Source of the DNA: Aliikangiella marina
Lineage (GTDB): Bacteria > Pseudomonadota > Gammaproteobacteria > Enterobacterales > Kangiellaceae
DNA length: 64,000 nt
NCBI RefSeq assembly: GCF_007004765.1
Contig: NZ_VIKR01000004.1
Location: forward strand, 493,260 to 557,259
Direction of reading: 5' to 3'
Part shown: one piece after another, positions 8,548 to 16,756 of the stretch
Layout of the letters: every line of letters starts with the position of its first letter
Numbering within the stretch: the first letter of the stretch is position 1
Notes under the pieces: generated by a model
Databases searched by the model: none
The model's input: only the letters and a program-made list of their open reading frames with translations
What the model was told of the DNA's origin: nothing
Program-made: the position numbers and the translations under genes

Positions 8548-8930
8548 TGATGTTTAGGCTAGCTAGTCGTGGAAATGTCGTCTTAGCCAATCAACTCTCA
8601 TTGAGTTTGTTGGCTCCGTGTTGGTCGGCTATTGGTTAGTCGGCCACTTGTTAGTTTAGTTAGATGATTGTCAGCCGGGGTTTTATCTGTATTCAGTTCG
8701 ACGTTCACCATTTATATAATGGTTCATTTCGCGCCGACTAATTCCGCTTAATCGGCGCAGCTGATACTAATTATCACTTGACTCAATCAATCCACCCGCA
8801 TATAACCCTTGTTTAACCATTAGCAAGACAAATGTCTTGGTAAAAACCCTGAAAGCTAAATACTCGGTAACTCAGTCACTTAAAAACCGAATAACTTAAA
8901 AACTTGAACTAGCAGAGTGATATTCCGCAT
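8548..8930. other. Intergenic region with two hairpins
   Basis: No gene is seen in these 383 bases. Two inverted repeats stand out. At 8585-8615 an AGCCAA..AACTC arm pairs with GAGTT..TTGGCT around a short loop (11 of 13 pairs), a possible terminator for the upstream OMP gene, though it lacks a T-run. At 8731-8758 GCGCCGA pairs with TCGGCGC, extended by TAA/TTA around a TTCCGC loop. The second may be an operator or structured leader for the downstream SDR gene. Confidence 0.35.
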
Positions 8931-9692
8931 ATGCAGATAGAAAATAGTGTCGTCGCAATAACAGGTGCAGCGCAAGGGCTTGGCAAAGCCATGGCAATTC
9001 GACTGGCAAAATCAGGTGCTAAAATTGCGCTGATTGATATCAACTTAGAAAAGCTCGAGTCAGTCTTAGCTGACATAGAAGATGCCGATGGAGAAGCGAT
9101 CGCGGTTTCAATGAATGTCGCTAATGAAGCTGAAGTAGAAAAAGGCTTTGCGCAAATTCACCAAGAATTTGGTCAGCTCGATGTGCTGGTTAACAATGCC
9201 GGCATTATCCGTGATGGCTTACTCGTCAAAAGCCAATCAGGCGAACTGGTTGATCGGATGTCATTAGAACAATGGCAGCAAGTTATCGACATAAACCTGA
9301 CCGGTGTTTTTCTTTGTGGCCGGGCCGCTGCAGAAACAATGATTCAACAAACACAAGGTGGCGTGATTATTAACATGTCCTCGATATCGCGCGCGGGCAA
9401 TGTCGGACAAAGCAATTACTCTGCCGCTAAAGCTGGCGTGGCAGCTCTCACAACGACCTGGGCGAAAGAATTAGCTCGGTATAATATTCGCTGCGCAGCG
9501 ATTGCCCCCGGATACATCCAAACAGAAATGACCCAATCAATGAAACCTGAAGTCATTAACAAAGTTGAAAGTATGATCCCCCTCTCTCGAATGGGCCAAG
9601 GGGAGCATATCGCGGAAACGGTTGAGTTTATTATTAGTAATGATTATGTCACGGGGCGAGTTATCGATCTTGATGGTGGTTTGAGAATTTAG
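8931..9692 (+). CDS. SDR-family oxidoreductase (FabG-like)
   Basis: A classical short-chain dehydrogenase/reductase of 253 residues. Visible elements: nucleotide-binding TGAAQGLG near residue 11, 'LIDIN' at the end of beta-2 (an acidic residue there favours NAD(H)), 'NNAG', the catalytic Ser in 'NMSSIS', Tyr and Lys in 'NYSAAKAG', and 'PGYIQTEMT'. The C-terminus 'YVTGRVIDLDGGLRI' is the usual FabG end. Unusually, an insertion 'IIRDGLLVKSQSGELVDRMSLEQWQQ' lengthens the region after NNAG. The substrate cannot be told from sequence; the gene is monocistronic, so no pathway context helps. Confidence 0.88.
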   Translation: MQIENSVVAITGAAQGLGKAMAIRLAKSGAKIALIDINLEKLESVLADIEDADGEAIAVSMNVANEAEVEKGFAQIHQEFGQLDVLVNNAGIIRDGLLVKSQSGELVDRMSLEQWQQVIDINLTGVFLCGRAAAETMIQQTQGGVIINMSSISRAGNVGQSNYSAAKAGVAALTTTWAKELARYNIRCAAIAPGYIQTEMTQSMKPEVINKVESMIPLSRMGQGEHIAETVEFIISNDYVTGRVIDLDGGLRI

Positions 9693-9738
9693 CTCGCTTA
9701 AATTTTTAACTTTCCGCCATTAGGTAGACTTGGCGCTG

Positions 9739-10212
9739 TTAATTTTTAGGCTCGTGGAATATGCTTCGGCCGCGAGCCCAAAGTAGCAAACGTGCAAATA
9801 TCAAACCGCCAATTACACCTGCCAAGCATTGAAAGATAAATCCTAAGTTCGTTCGAGCACCGGCAATCAAAGTAATATAAAAAATGGGGTACATCAACCA
9901 GTGCATTGCAGCAAAAGCCAAGCCACCACCTAACGCATAGGCCATATATCGCGGAAGATGAAAATATTTTCTGATTAGTGCCATTACTGTAAACCCGATC
10001 AACAAACCGACAGTAACAATTGCGCCATAGCCTGGAGCCAAGCCAACAATATCTTCAATGGTGGTTGCTAAGCGCGTACCAAAATTAATCTCGACACCAA
10101 TCGCAATAAGCTCTTTAAGGACAAACTGCGTGTGAAAAATACTCGCTAAAAGAAACGCAATAAGAGATGTGACTAAAAATGCGCAAACCACTTTAACTTT
10201 AGAATATTGCAT
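9739..10212 (-). CDS. Four-helix membrane protein, unknown
   Basis: From ATG at 10212, preceded by AGAAGG with a 5-base gap, 157 residues. An upstream in-frame ATG at 10284 lacks such a signal, so I reject it. Four hydrophobic segments: 'VVCAFLVTSLIAFLLASIF', 'GYGAIVTVGLLIGFTVMALI', 'YMAYALGGGLAFAAMHWLM' and 'FIFQCLAGVIGGLIFARLLLWA'. The loop after helix one reads 'TQFVLKELIAIGVEINFGTRLATTIEDIVG'. Similar small proteins with this arrangement are common in marine proteobacteria, but I know no function. It is convergent with the SDR gene. Confidence 0.7.
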   Translation of the reverse strand: MQYSKVKVVCAFLVTSLIAFLLASIFHTQFVLKELIAIGVEINFGTRLATTIEDIVGLAPGYGAIVTVGLLIGFTVMALIRKYFHLPRYMAYALGGGLAFAAMHWLMYPIFYITLIAGARTNLGFIFQCLAGVIGGLIFARLLLWARGRSIFHEPKN

Positions 10213-10370
10213 TGGGACCTTCTCGTTTCGAGCGTGTTTGCTCAATATACTACACCAGTTAATTACATCTGTTAATGAGGGCATAAAGCCTTAGTCCAGA
10301 TTCACTTTAAATTGGTGAGCACTTGAGTTAGGCTTAATTCAATTTAAGGCCAATCTAGATACCTCTGTCA

Positions 10371-11552
10371 ATGATAAAACGTCAATTCAATATCTTGTCG
10401 ACGCTTGCCTGCAGTTCGCTTTTGCTTTTCGCTAGCTCGACTTTCGCTATGGGCGAACCTGAATCTTCTTCGATAAACGCACAGAGTCGTTCGACAAGTC
10501 AGTTTGTTGTCAATGGTCAAAGCATCACTTACCAAACGGAAGTCATGGCTGAATCGCTCAACTTCCCTTGGTCGCTGACCTTCATGCCGAATAATGAAAT
10601 TTTAATTAGTGAGAAATCAGGACAGTTAAAAAGACTTAGCAGCGATAATAAAATCGATTCCATCTCTGGCGTACCAAGTGTTTTCTTCAAGAGCCAAGGT
10701 GGTTTATTTGATACTTTAGTCGATCCGGACTTCGCTAACAATCAGACTATCTACTTGAGTTATGCCGGCGGTACAATGGAAGCGAACGCGACTCACATCG
10801 CGTCAGCCAAATTAGTGGACAATCAACTGACCGAGCTAAAAACAATATTCCAAGTCACCCCCGATAAAAAAGGCCCTGTGCATTACGGTGGAAAACTCGC
10901 CTGGATGCCTGATAACACGATATTACTGACCACAGGCGATGGCTTTGACTATCGGGAGAAGGCACAAGACAAGCAAAATTTACTGGGAAAAATTATTCGC
11001 ATTAATCGCGATGGTAGTATTCCAAGTGACAATCCTTATGCAAGCTCTCAAGCGTATCATCCTGCAATCTACTCACTCGGCCATCGCAATCCCCAAGGGA
11101 TAACTTATGATAACCAAAACAATCGCATCGTAATGCATGAGCATGGTCCAGCAGGTGGCGATGAAATTAACTATATCGAAGCGGGTAAAAACTATGGCTG
11201 GCCGGTAGCCAGTCATGGAAAAGACTATTCGGGTGCAAGCATTTCTCCATTTAAAACTTACCAAGGAATGCAAGATCCCCTCATACATTGGACGCCATCC
11301 ATCGCTCCTTCCGGTTTAGCTGTGTATGCCGGAGAACAGTTCCCGGAAATTCAGGGGAGCTATTTAGTTGGCGCGTTAGCCGGCAAAGAATTGAGACTTG
11401 TTGTTAAAAACGACAACCAAGTCGTTGAGCAGTTGAGTTTATTAAAAGAGCTTGATCAACGAATTAGAGATGTCAGAGTTGATAGCAAAGGAATTATCTA
11501 TGTATTAACCGATGGCGAATCAGGCCAGCTTATTCGTATTTCAAGAAATTAA
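10371..11552 (+). CDS. PQQ-dependent sugar dehydrogenase, periplasmic
   Basis: 393 residues with a Sec signal peptide (about 1-26, 'LLLFASSTFA'). The mature part is a six-bladed propeller of the glucose/sorbosone dehydrogenase family (GSDH, PF07995), close to E. coli YliI aldose dehydrogenase: 'LNFPWSLTFMPNNEILISEKSG', 'GGLFDTLVDPDFANNQTIYLSY', 'VHYGGKLAWMPDNTILLTTGDG', 'SLGHRNPQGITYD', 'HEHGPAGGDEINYIEAGKNYGWP' and 'PSGLAVY'. These hold the PQQ- and Ca-binding residues and catalytic His of the family. It oxidises aldoses in the periplasm. No PQQ-synthesis genes lie in the window. Divergent from the four-helix protein gene. Confidence 0.9.
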   Translation: MIKRQFNILSTLACSSLLLFASSTFAMGEPESSSINAQSRSTSQFVVNGQSITYQTEVMAESLNFPWSLTFMPNNEILISEKSGQLKRLSSDNKIDSISGVPSVFFKSQGGLFDTLVDPDFANNQTIYLSYAGGTMEANATHIASAKLVDNQLTELKTIFQVTPDKKGPVHYGGKLAWMPDNTILLTTGDGFDYREKAQDKQNLLGKIIRINRDGSIPSDNPYASSQAYHPAIYSLGHRNPQGITYDNQNNRIVMHEHGPAGGDEINYIEAGKNYGWPVASHGKDYSGASISPFKTYQGMQDPLIHWTPSIAPSGLAVYAGEQFPEIQGSYLVGALAGKELRLVVKNDNQVVEQLSLLKELDQRIRDVRVDSKGIIYVLTDGESGQLIRISRN

Positions 11553-11640
11553 GCGTGCTGATCTTTTTTGTTCCATACTTTAATTATTAAATGACTAGTC
11601 ACATTACATATAATCATAATTTCAACTGTTGGAGAATCTT

Positions 11641-12378
11641 ATGGCCGATAACAACGAAAAAATAGACGTCGACAAACCCGAAGCTAAACCGGCGACAAAA
11701 AAAGCAGCTACCAAGAAATCTACTGTAAAGAAAACCACTGCCAAGAAAACGACTGCAAAAAAAGCGACGGCTAAGAAAACTACCGCCAAGAAAGCTTCCG
11801 CAAAAAAAGCGACAACTAAGAAAGCTACGACTAAAAAAGCCACCGTAAAAAAAACCACTAGTAAAAAAGCACCAGCCAAAAAAGTGGCCAAGAAAAAACA
11901 AGTAACCAAGGTTGAATCCAAGCTTGAAAAAATAGGCGCTGAAACTGAAAAGCAAATTAAATCGTCAGAAACTGAAATTGATAGAGCCATGAAAGAAATG
12001 GCCAATATGGAGGTACGCTTTTTAGATGCTCAAGAGAAAATGGTTGAATTTCAAAAGATCTTGAAAGAAAAAATGGCCATTATGAAAGAAAACAACAACA
12101 AGCGAACCAAGCTTGCCGTTGTCGCCGCTAGAAAGAAAATCACCAAGCATAAAGAAGTTGTAAAATCCTACCGCGAAAAGCAAAAACTGGCCTTGGGTAA
12201 ACTTAAAGACGCTCAAAAAACCCACAAGGAACACACCAAAATAGCTGAAAAAATAGAAGCCGGTAAACTCCGCGCCCAAATTGAAGCTAAAAGAGCTGAG
12301 ATCGCATTCTTAAAAGGCTTACATAAAATGGAAGAGAAATGGCTTAAATCATTAAAGAAAAAGCCTTCTAAAAAATAA
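11641..12378 (+). CDS. Lysine-rich histone H1-like protein with coiled-coil tail
   Basis: Start chosen at ATG 11641, six bases after GGAG (11631-11634); an in-frame TTG at 11629 would overlap that signal. The 245-residue product has an acidic lead (MADNNEKIDVDKPE), then about 70 residues of degenerate Lys-Ala-Thr repeats (ATKKA, TAKKTT, SAKKA, TVKKTT), as in H1-type and AlgP/Hc-like DNA-binding tails. A long charged helix follows (about 85-245: 'ESKLEKIGAETEKQIKSSETEIDRAM' onward), probably a coiled coil. Likely role: DNA compaction or bridging by tail plus self-association. The repeated AAGAAA/GCNAAR codons make the DNA low-complexity and prone to length change. Function is inferred from composition. 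Confidence 0.75.
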   Translation: MADNNEKIDVDKPEAKPATKKAATKKSTVKKTTAKKTTAKKATAKKTTAKKASAKKATTKKATTKKATVKKTTSKKAPAKKVAKKKQVTKVESKLEKIGAETEKQIKSSETEIDRAMKEMANMEVRFLDAQEKMVEFQKILKEKMAIMKENNNKRTKLAVVAARKKITKHKEVVKSYREKQKLALGKLKDAQKTHKEHTKIAEKIEAGKLRAQIEAKRAEIAFLKGLHKMEEKWLKSLKKKPSKK

Positions 12379-12395
12379 CTCATTCTATCGAACTG

Positions 12396-12422
12396 GGAGG
12401 ATAGGCGTGTTTGCTATCCTCC
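12396..12422 (+). terminator. Rho-independent terminator after the H1-like gene
   Basis: GGAGGATAG (12396-12404) and CTATCCTCC (12414-12422) form a perfect 9-bp stem with a 9-base loop, followed by TTGTTTGTT. It starts 18 bases after the stop of the lysine-rich gene. Confidence 0.75.
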
Positions 12423-12502
12423 TTGTTTGTTGGAGTTCGGTTATTTAAACAATTTGTTATTCCTAGAGCGAATCTTAGTTTGTCATAAACTAGACGCTGA
12501 CA

Positions 12503-12745
12503 TGTAATCTCCAGAGCAGTGGAGAGTTCTCCAAAAACTACAGAGCACCTAATATTAAGGGGCAAGAATTGACATAAAGCGGTCCCGCATCTGTCATCTC
12601 GACCGTAGTGGAGAGATCTCCCAAAGGCTTAGTCAAACTCAAAATATTTGACACCATCACAGACATGAGTGTGTTTCTTTGTAAGTCTCTGTTTGTAGAT
12701 GCATCCAAAACTGTGGGAGATTCCTCGACTACGCTCGGAATGACG
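12503..12745. repeat. Three copies of a 31-bp REP-like element
   Basis: Copies lie at 12503-12533 and 12592-12622 (same orientation) and 12715-12745 (opposite). Each shares a TGTCAT..CGTAGTGGAGA..TCTCCC-like core. By eye 12592 matches the reverse complement of 12715 at 24 of 31 positions, and 12503 matches 12592 at about the same level. The last two flank about 90 bases, so the block could fold or act as a small non-autonomous element. It resembles the widespread 'TGTCATTCCGAGCGTAGCGAGGAATCTCCC'-type bacterial repeat. No gene is seen between 12423 and 12811. Confidence 0.65.
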
Positions 12746-12811
12746 TGAGCTGAGTGTCTACTTTGTGATGAACAGAGCCTTTCACGGCTATCTTTTAAAC
12801 AGCCTCTGATG

Positions 12812-13228
12812 CTAAAAGACTATCTTAGCCTTTTCAATATCACTCCTTGCTTTTAATAAAAAAGCAACTATCTTTTCTCGCTTTTTCCAACTCTTAAGAT
12901 CCGAAGGTAAACGGCTCAACCAATGATTATTTGGACCATAACTTGTTCCACGGATTTCAGATAGATAATTCGTAGTATGCATGTTTCGTTTTCCGAGCAC
13001 GTCGATGCAGTGAGTTAACTCTAAACTAGAGGCAAATTCAAACTCAAATCCAACCACCTTAACTACCAAATATGGGTATCCTCTCATTGGATCTTTATTA
13101 GGAAAAGGAGGTGAAAATTCGACGCATTCAGCATAAGGGATTTTATCTTCTCCCACTCCATGATGTACCCAATAACTAATTGGACTTCTCTTTCTACCTT
13201 TCAAATATGATAACTCGAACTTACTCAT
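12812..13228 (-). CDS. Hypothetical protein, 138 residues
   Basis: A basic soluble protein with no signal peptide or membrane helix. Visible features: 'RKRSPISYWVHHGVGEDKIPYAECVEFSPPFP', a hydrophobic strand 'YPYLVVKVVGFEFEFASSLELTHCIDVLGKR', 'SEIRGTSYGPNNHWLSRLPSDLKSWKKREKIVAFL'. I do not recognise the family. The beta-rich middle and helical end suggest a small folded domain. ATG at 13228 lacks a strong ribosome-binding site. It follows the REP-like block and stands alone, about 150 bases from the next gene on the same strand. Codon use looks ordinary for the window, so it is probably real. Confidence 0.55.
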   Translation of the reverse strand: MSKFELSYLKGRKRSPISYWVHHGVGEDKIPYAECVEFSPPFPNKDPMRGYPYLVVKVVGFEFEFASSLELTHCIDVLGKRNMHTTNYLSEIRGTSYGPNNHWLSRLPSDLKSWKKREKIVAFLLKARSDIEKAKIVF

Positions 13229-13377
13229 ACGAGCTCCAGCGACTGACTGCTTTTACAGCTCAACTAGTATGTTAGTTAGATTTGACTGACCCTTTAGTGA
13301 TGAAATAAAACAGCCAATACCTCCGCCTATCTATCTCAAAAAATCGACACCTAGCCGCCACCCTCTCTCACAACAAT

Positions 13378-14247
13378 TTAACCGTTCAAGTGAGCTTCCC
13401 AAAATTGATTAGCTGACTTTAATACCAATTCAGGACTCTCAACTTGAGGGTAATGGCCAATGTTTTCCAATTCTACGACTTCAGCCTTTTCAACTAATTT
13501 TTTAAAGCTCTCCACCATATACTTTCCAGATACAGGGTCTTCCAATCCATTGATAAAACAAATCGGGCACCGCGCATTTTGTAAAGCGCCGACCCAACGA
13601 TCTCGGTTTTGTTTTCGCTCTTTAATATATTGAATAACTTTTGGTATTCGAAAAACGCCATCTTGCAATTGAGTAAGCTCCCAATAAGTTCTTATTTCTT
13701 CTTCAGGGAGCTTTACCGCACAAATTTTGTCAAAATTCTTCTTAAACCTGGAATAGGATGTCAGCCTGGAAATTATAAACCCGAATGGCCCCAGTAAAAG
13801 TTTTTGTAATAACACAGGACGCTGGCTTTCCGGAATAACACCACCATTTAACATGATTAAAGAAAGTACTTTTTTATGGTCACTCTCTAAATCTCTCGCC
13901 AGTAACTCTTGTGCAACACTGTCGCCATAGTCATGAGACAAAACATGACACTGTTCAATCGATAACGACTCAAGAATTTGTTCTATAATATCAACCTGAC
14001 GTTTAATTGAGTAATGAAAATTTTTCGGCTTATCGGAAAAACCATAACCAATCATATCAAGCGTAACCAGGCGAAACTTTTCAGCAAGTACTCCCCAAAC
14101 ATGCGTATAATCCCAACTTGATGTTGGAAACCCGTGAATCAGTAGCAGAGTCGGCTTATCCACCTCACCTGAGTCACGATAGAATATCCGGCGTTGTTCG
14201 AAAGAAAAATAATTGCCCTCTTGTTGCCATTGTTCAACTGATATCAT
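13378..14247 (-). CDS. MEST/PEG1-like alpha/beta hydrolase
   Basis: An alpha/beta hydrolase of the haloalkane-dehalogenase/epoxide-hydrolase branch: 'LLIHGFPTSSWDY' (oxyanion HG), the nucleophile elbow 'LSHDYGDSVAQELL' with Asp106, the acid in 'GLEDPVS' and the His in 'NIGHYPQVE'. Several stretches match what I recall of animal MEST (PEG1) rather than ordinary dehalogenases: 'LNGGVIPESQRPVLLQKLL' and 'VIQYIKERKQNRDRWVGAL'. The 289 residues are full length. Cytoplasmic; substrate unknown. ATG at 14247 has AGGAG upstream with a 9-base gap. The SixA-like gene lies 84 bases upstream on the same strand. Confidence 0.85.
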   Translation of the reverse strand: MISVEQWQQEGNYFSFEQRRIFYRDSGEVDKPTLLLIHGFPTSSWDYTHVWGVLAEKFRLVTLDMIGYGFSDKPKNFHYSIKRQVDIIEQILESLSIEQCHVLSHDYGDSVAQELLARDLESDHKKVLSLIMLNGGVIPESQRPVLLQKLLLGPFGFIISRLTSYSRFKKNFDKICAVKLPEEEIRTYWELTQLQDGVFRIPKVIQYIKERKQNRDRWVGALQNARCPICFINGLEDPVSGKYMVESFKKLVEKAEVVELENIGHYPQVESPELVLKSANQFWEAHLNG

Positions 14248-14331
14248 TCTTATGGCTCCTAATTAAGATTGTTGTTATTTTGTTATTCTGCTTCTTAGTT
14301 GGTATTAATGATCTTCGGTTAGCTCGAGCAG

Positions 14332-14832
14332 TCAGCGGTAGTTCTTTGGGCAAGTGTAATAGACTAACTTGCCGGTTTCATACTGAATATTTTCCCAACA
14401 ATCTACTTTTAAACGAATCCTCGCGATAGCGCAGGTTGGTAAGTTCGCGAGGCTATCGGCTGTCATCAAGTTAATAAATTCTGTCAGTGCAGGGTTGTGA
14501 CCAACGATACCAACCGAATAAATATTGTCAGGCAGTTGCTGACAATATTTCAAAACATCTCTAGCACTAAAAGTATAAAGTTCATCGGTCAAATTATAAT
14601 CAGCATGAAAACCATGCAACTCGCCGTGTATCAGATCAAACGTTTCATGTGCCCGTTCGGCAGTCGAGCAATAAAAATGCTCTACTGACTCAATCAATGG
14701 ACGGTTTCGACGAGCCATCAGTGGGGCATCTCTCCGCCCTCTTGATGCCAGAGGCCGATCTTTATCTGTTAAACGCGAGTCATCCCAACTAGATTTAGCA
14801 TGCCTTATCAATGTTATAAACCGAGCCTTCAT
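14332..14832 (-). CDS. sixA: SixA-like histidine phosphatase
   Basis: A short histidine phosphatase of 166 residues (E. coli SixA is 161). The catalytic 'LIRHAKSSWDD' (RHG-type motif with the nucleophilic His) is at residues 8-18, followed by 'DRPLASRGRRDAPLMARR', 'FYCSTAERAHETFDLI' and the second catalytic His in 'VGIVGHNPALTEFINLM'. SixA removes phosphate from His residues of phosphotransfer (HPt) domains. Two kinases in this window carry such HPt domains (His2253 and His1422), so it could damp those relays, but that link is inference. The orthology to E. coli SixA is by motif and length only. Confidence 0.82.
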   Translation of the reverse strand: MKARFITLIRHAKSSWDDSRLTDKDRPLASRGRRDAPLMARRNRPLIESVEHFYCSTAERAHETFDLIHGELHGFHADYNLTDELYTFSARDVLKYCQQLPDNIYSVGIVGHNPALTEFINLMTADSLANLPTCAIARIRLKVDCWENIQYETGKLVYYTCPKNYR

Positions 14833-14890
14833 TCATTTACCTTTTTCAACCGGAACCGAACGCAAATCACCGATCGCCATTTAGTTTTAC

Positions 14891-14966
14891 TTCTCATCAC
14901 TTCTTATGGCTTCTCATCACTTCTTATGGCTTCTCATCACTTCTTATGGCTTCTCATCACTTCTTG
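14891..14966. repeat. 20-bp tandem direct repeat, 3.8 copies
   Basis: The unit TTCTCATCACTTCTTATGGC occurs at 14891-14910, 14911-14930 and 14931-14950, with a 16-base partial copy at 14951-14966. Copies are identical. It lies upstream of the SixA-like gene (start 14832), and nothing is coded between 14833 and 15151. Perfect identity suggests recent expansion by slippage. Confidence 0.9.
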
Positions 14967-15151
14967 TTAGCAGATTGTATGATATTGTTCAAAAATCAAT
15001 CGCTAGCAAAGTAATATACTGGTTTTATAACGCCAAGGAAAATTTTAACGTCGCGATAGCAAAAGGAAATTAAGGGTGGGTTTGATTAAAAACGATTCGA
15101 CCTAACCTAGGTTGATGGGTAAACCGTCGCTATCGTTTGAGGAAAGGCTCG

Positions 15152-15173
15152 CCTCAGTGAAAGTTCACTGAGG
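15152..15173 (-). terminator. Hairpin downstream of the cytochrome c gene
   Basis: CCTCAGTGAA (15152-15161) pairs perfectly with TTCACTGAGG (15164-15173), flanked by CTCG/CGAG that could extend the stem. It begins 20 bases past the cytochrome stop. There is no clear T-run on the minus strand, so factor-independent termination is uncertain. Confidence 0.5.
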
Positions 15174-15193
15174 TTCCGAGACCAGAGAAACGA

Positions 15194-15496
15194 CTATTTT
15201 TGCGAAGAGTAATAAGTTGCTAATGCTTCAATGTCATCATCAGACAGCATTTTTGCTTGCGCATTCATTACGGCAGATTGCCCACCTTTACGCTCACCTG
15301 AGCGATAAGACTTAAGAATAGCGACTAAATAACCCTTGTTCTGACCGTTAAGCTTGGGGTAAACATCCATGATTGGCTTGGCTCCACCATCGCCGTGGCA
15401 GGCTCTGCATACCGCTTCTTTAGCAGGTGGTGCCGCAAATGCACTGCTCGCGACCAACAAAATTACACCGGCTAACCCATAAAAAAACTGCTTCAT
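15194..15496 (-). CDS. Periplasmic monoheme cytochrome c
   Basis: 100 residues with a Sec signal peptide (about 1-22, 'GVILLVASSAFA'). The mature protein of about 78 residues has one heme-attachment motif CRACH ('EAVCRACHGDGG') and 'MNAQAKMLSDDDIEALATYYSS', whose Met is the likely sixth ligand. Size and motif order fit class I cytochromes of the c4/c5/c553 group, soluble electron shuttles to terminal oxidases. A ribosome-binding GAGGAG lies just upstream of the ATG. Divergent from folX. Confidence 0.92.
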   Translation of the reverse strand: MKQFFYGLAGVILLVASSAFAAPPAKEAVCRACHGDGGAKPIMDVYPKLNGQNKGYLVAILKSYRSGERKGGQSAVMNAQAKMLSDDDIEALATYYSSQK

Positions 15497-15601
15497 CGTA
15501 TTCTCCTCGTCAACACCATTATGCCATTTGGATTTGTCATTAATCGTTCTTATACAAACGTTGGATGATATTATAGGTGGTAATTAAGAATAAACAATAA
15601 C

Positions 15602-15617
15602 AAGATCCAAGGATCTT
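15602..15617. promoter_or_regulatory. Inverted repeat in the cytochrome c / folX divergent region
   Basis: AAGATCC-AA-GGATCTT is a perfect 16-base inverted repeat 43 bases before the folX ATG. Its place between two divergent genes suits an operator. No regulator is identified. Confidence 0.35.
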
Positions 15618-15659
15618 TGGTACCCGTATATAGACACAAGTAATAACGAGAAATTCAAT

Positions 15660-16019
15660 ATGCATAACGCCATTATTAAAATCACTAATTTGAGATTACG
15701 AACCTTTATCGGCTTCAATGATGAGGAAAAGCGTAAGCAGCAGGACGTCATTATCAATTGCGAAATTCACTACCCTGCCGACGCGATGTGCCTCAACGAC
15801 TCAGTTGAGAATGCCCTTAACTACAAGTTCATCACCAAAAAGATCATCCAACATGTCGAAGAGGGTCGATTTTTGCTACTCGAAAAACTCGTGTCAGACG
15901 TTGTCGAAATTTGTTGTGAACATGAGAAAGTCTCTTACGCTAGTGTCACCATCGACAAACCACACGCACTCAGGTTCGCAGACTCTGTTTCTTTAACATT
16001 ACAAAAACAGTGCGCCTGA
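15660..16019 (+). CDS. folX: Dihydroneopterin triphosphate 2'-epimerase
   Basis: Converts dihydroneopterin triphosphate to dihydromonapterin triphosphate. The 119 residues align along their length with E. coli FolX: 'IIKITNLRLRTFIGFNDEEKRKQQDVIIN', 'IHYPADAM', 'NALNYKFITKKIIQHVEEGRFLLLEKL' and 'IDKPHALRFADSVSLTLQ'. The opening 'LRLRTFIGF' and 'ALNYK' separate it from the related FolB aldolase. First gene of folX-folE-folM, all on the plus strand with 42- and 56-base gaps: a tetrahydromonapterin operon. In other bacteria this pterin is the cofactor of phenylalanine hydroxylase, which is not in this window. Confidence 0.93.
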   Translation: MHNAIIKITNLRLRTFIGFNDEEKRKQQDVIINCEIHYPADAMCLNDSVENALNYKFITKKIIQHVEEGRFLLLEKLVSDVVEICCEHEKVSYASVTIDKPHALRFADSVSLTLQKQCA

Positions 16020-16061
16020 CCTTAACAGGTTCTCGCCTCCAGAATTATCAAGGTAACTTAC

Positions 16062-16700
16062 ATGATTTCACCTGAAGCTAAACTCGTTCAACAGACTTTG
16101 ATCGAAAAAGGTCTGGAAACCCCGCTGATTGAAACCAACTTAACCAGTGAAGAAAAATATGCTCGGATACGCGGTTTTTTCTCAGAAATCGTCGCGACGC
16201 TTGGACTCGACCTAACTGACGACAGCCTCGCTGAAACGCCGCATCGGATCGCTAAAATGTACGTTGATGAGATTTTTTCCGGGTTAGACTATAGTAACTT
16301 CCCTAAGATTGCGGTTATCGACAATAAAATGAAAGTCGATGAAATGGTTAAGGTCTCAAACATCGATTTAACCAGCACTTGTGAACACCACTTTGTGACC
16401 ATTGACGGTAGCGCAACGGTCGCTTACATTCCGACGAATAAGATAATTGGTCTTTCAAAAATTAACCGAATTGTTGGCTTCTTCGCCCAGCGCCCTCAAG
16501 TGCAGGAACGGCTAACCCAGCAAGTTCTCATTGCCTTGCAGACTTTACTAGAAACTGACAATGTCGCTGTTTCGATTAAAGCCACTCACTACTGTGTTAA
16601 ATCGAGAGGTATTAAAGACGTTAATTCGGAAACCTCGACCACAGCGCTCGGTGGTATTTTCAAAAGTAACGTTCATACTCGAGCGGAATTTTTCAATTAA
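16062..16700 (+). CDS. folE: GTP cyclohydrolase I
   Basis: Converts GTP to 7,8-dihydroneopterin triphosphate, the first step of folate and monapterin synthesis. 212 residues, close to E. coli FolE (222): '[44 protein letters not shown]', the zinc and catalytic segment '[12 protein letters not shown]', '[32 protein letters not shown]' and '[17 protein letters not shown]'. The zinc-ligand Cys and His (TCEHH, HYCV) are present. It supplies the substrate of FolX encoded just upstream. Confidence 0.97.
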   Translation: MISPEAKLVQQTLIEKGLETPLIETNLTSEEKYARIRGFFSEIVATLGLDLTDDSLAETPHRIAKMYVDEIFSGLDYSNFPKIAVIDNKMKVDEMVKVSNIDLTSTCEHHFVTIDGSATVAYIPTNKIIGLSKINRIVGFFAQRPQVQERLTQQVLIALQTLLETDNVAVSIKATHYCVKSRGIKDVNSETSTTALGGIFKSNVHTRAEFFN

Positions 16701-16756
16701 AAAACGGCTAATACCAGCGAGTTGAGTCCATCTACAATTATTTCTAAGGTTAATGA

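Noticed and set aside
11614..12005. Two overlapping minus-strand frames rich in Phe/Val/Ala over the lysine-rich gene
   Set aside because: They are the antisense reading of AAG/AAA-rich repeat codons and have no start signal.
14891..14966. Possible CRISPR array
   Set aside because: The repeats are directly abutting with no spacers, only 20 bases long, and no cas genes are near.
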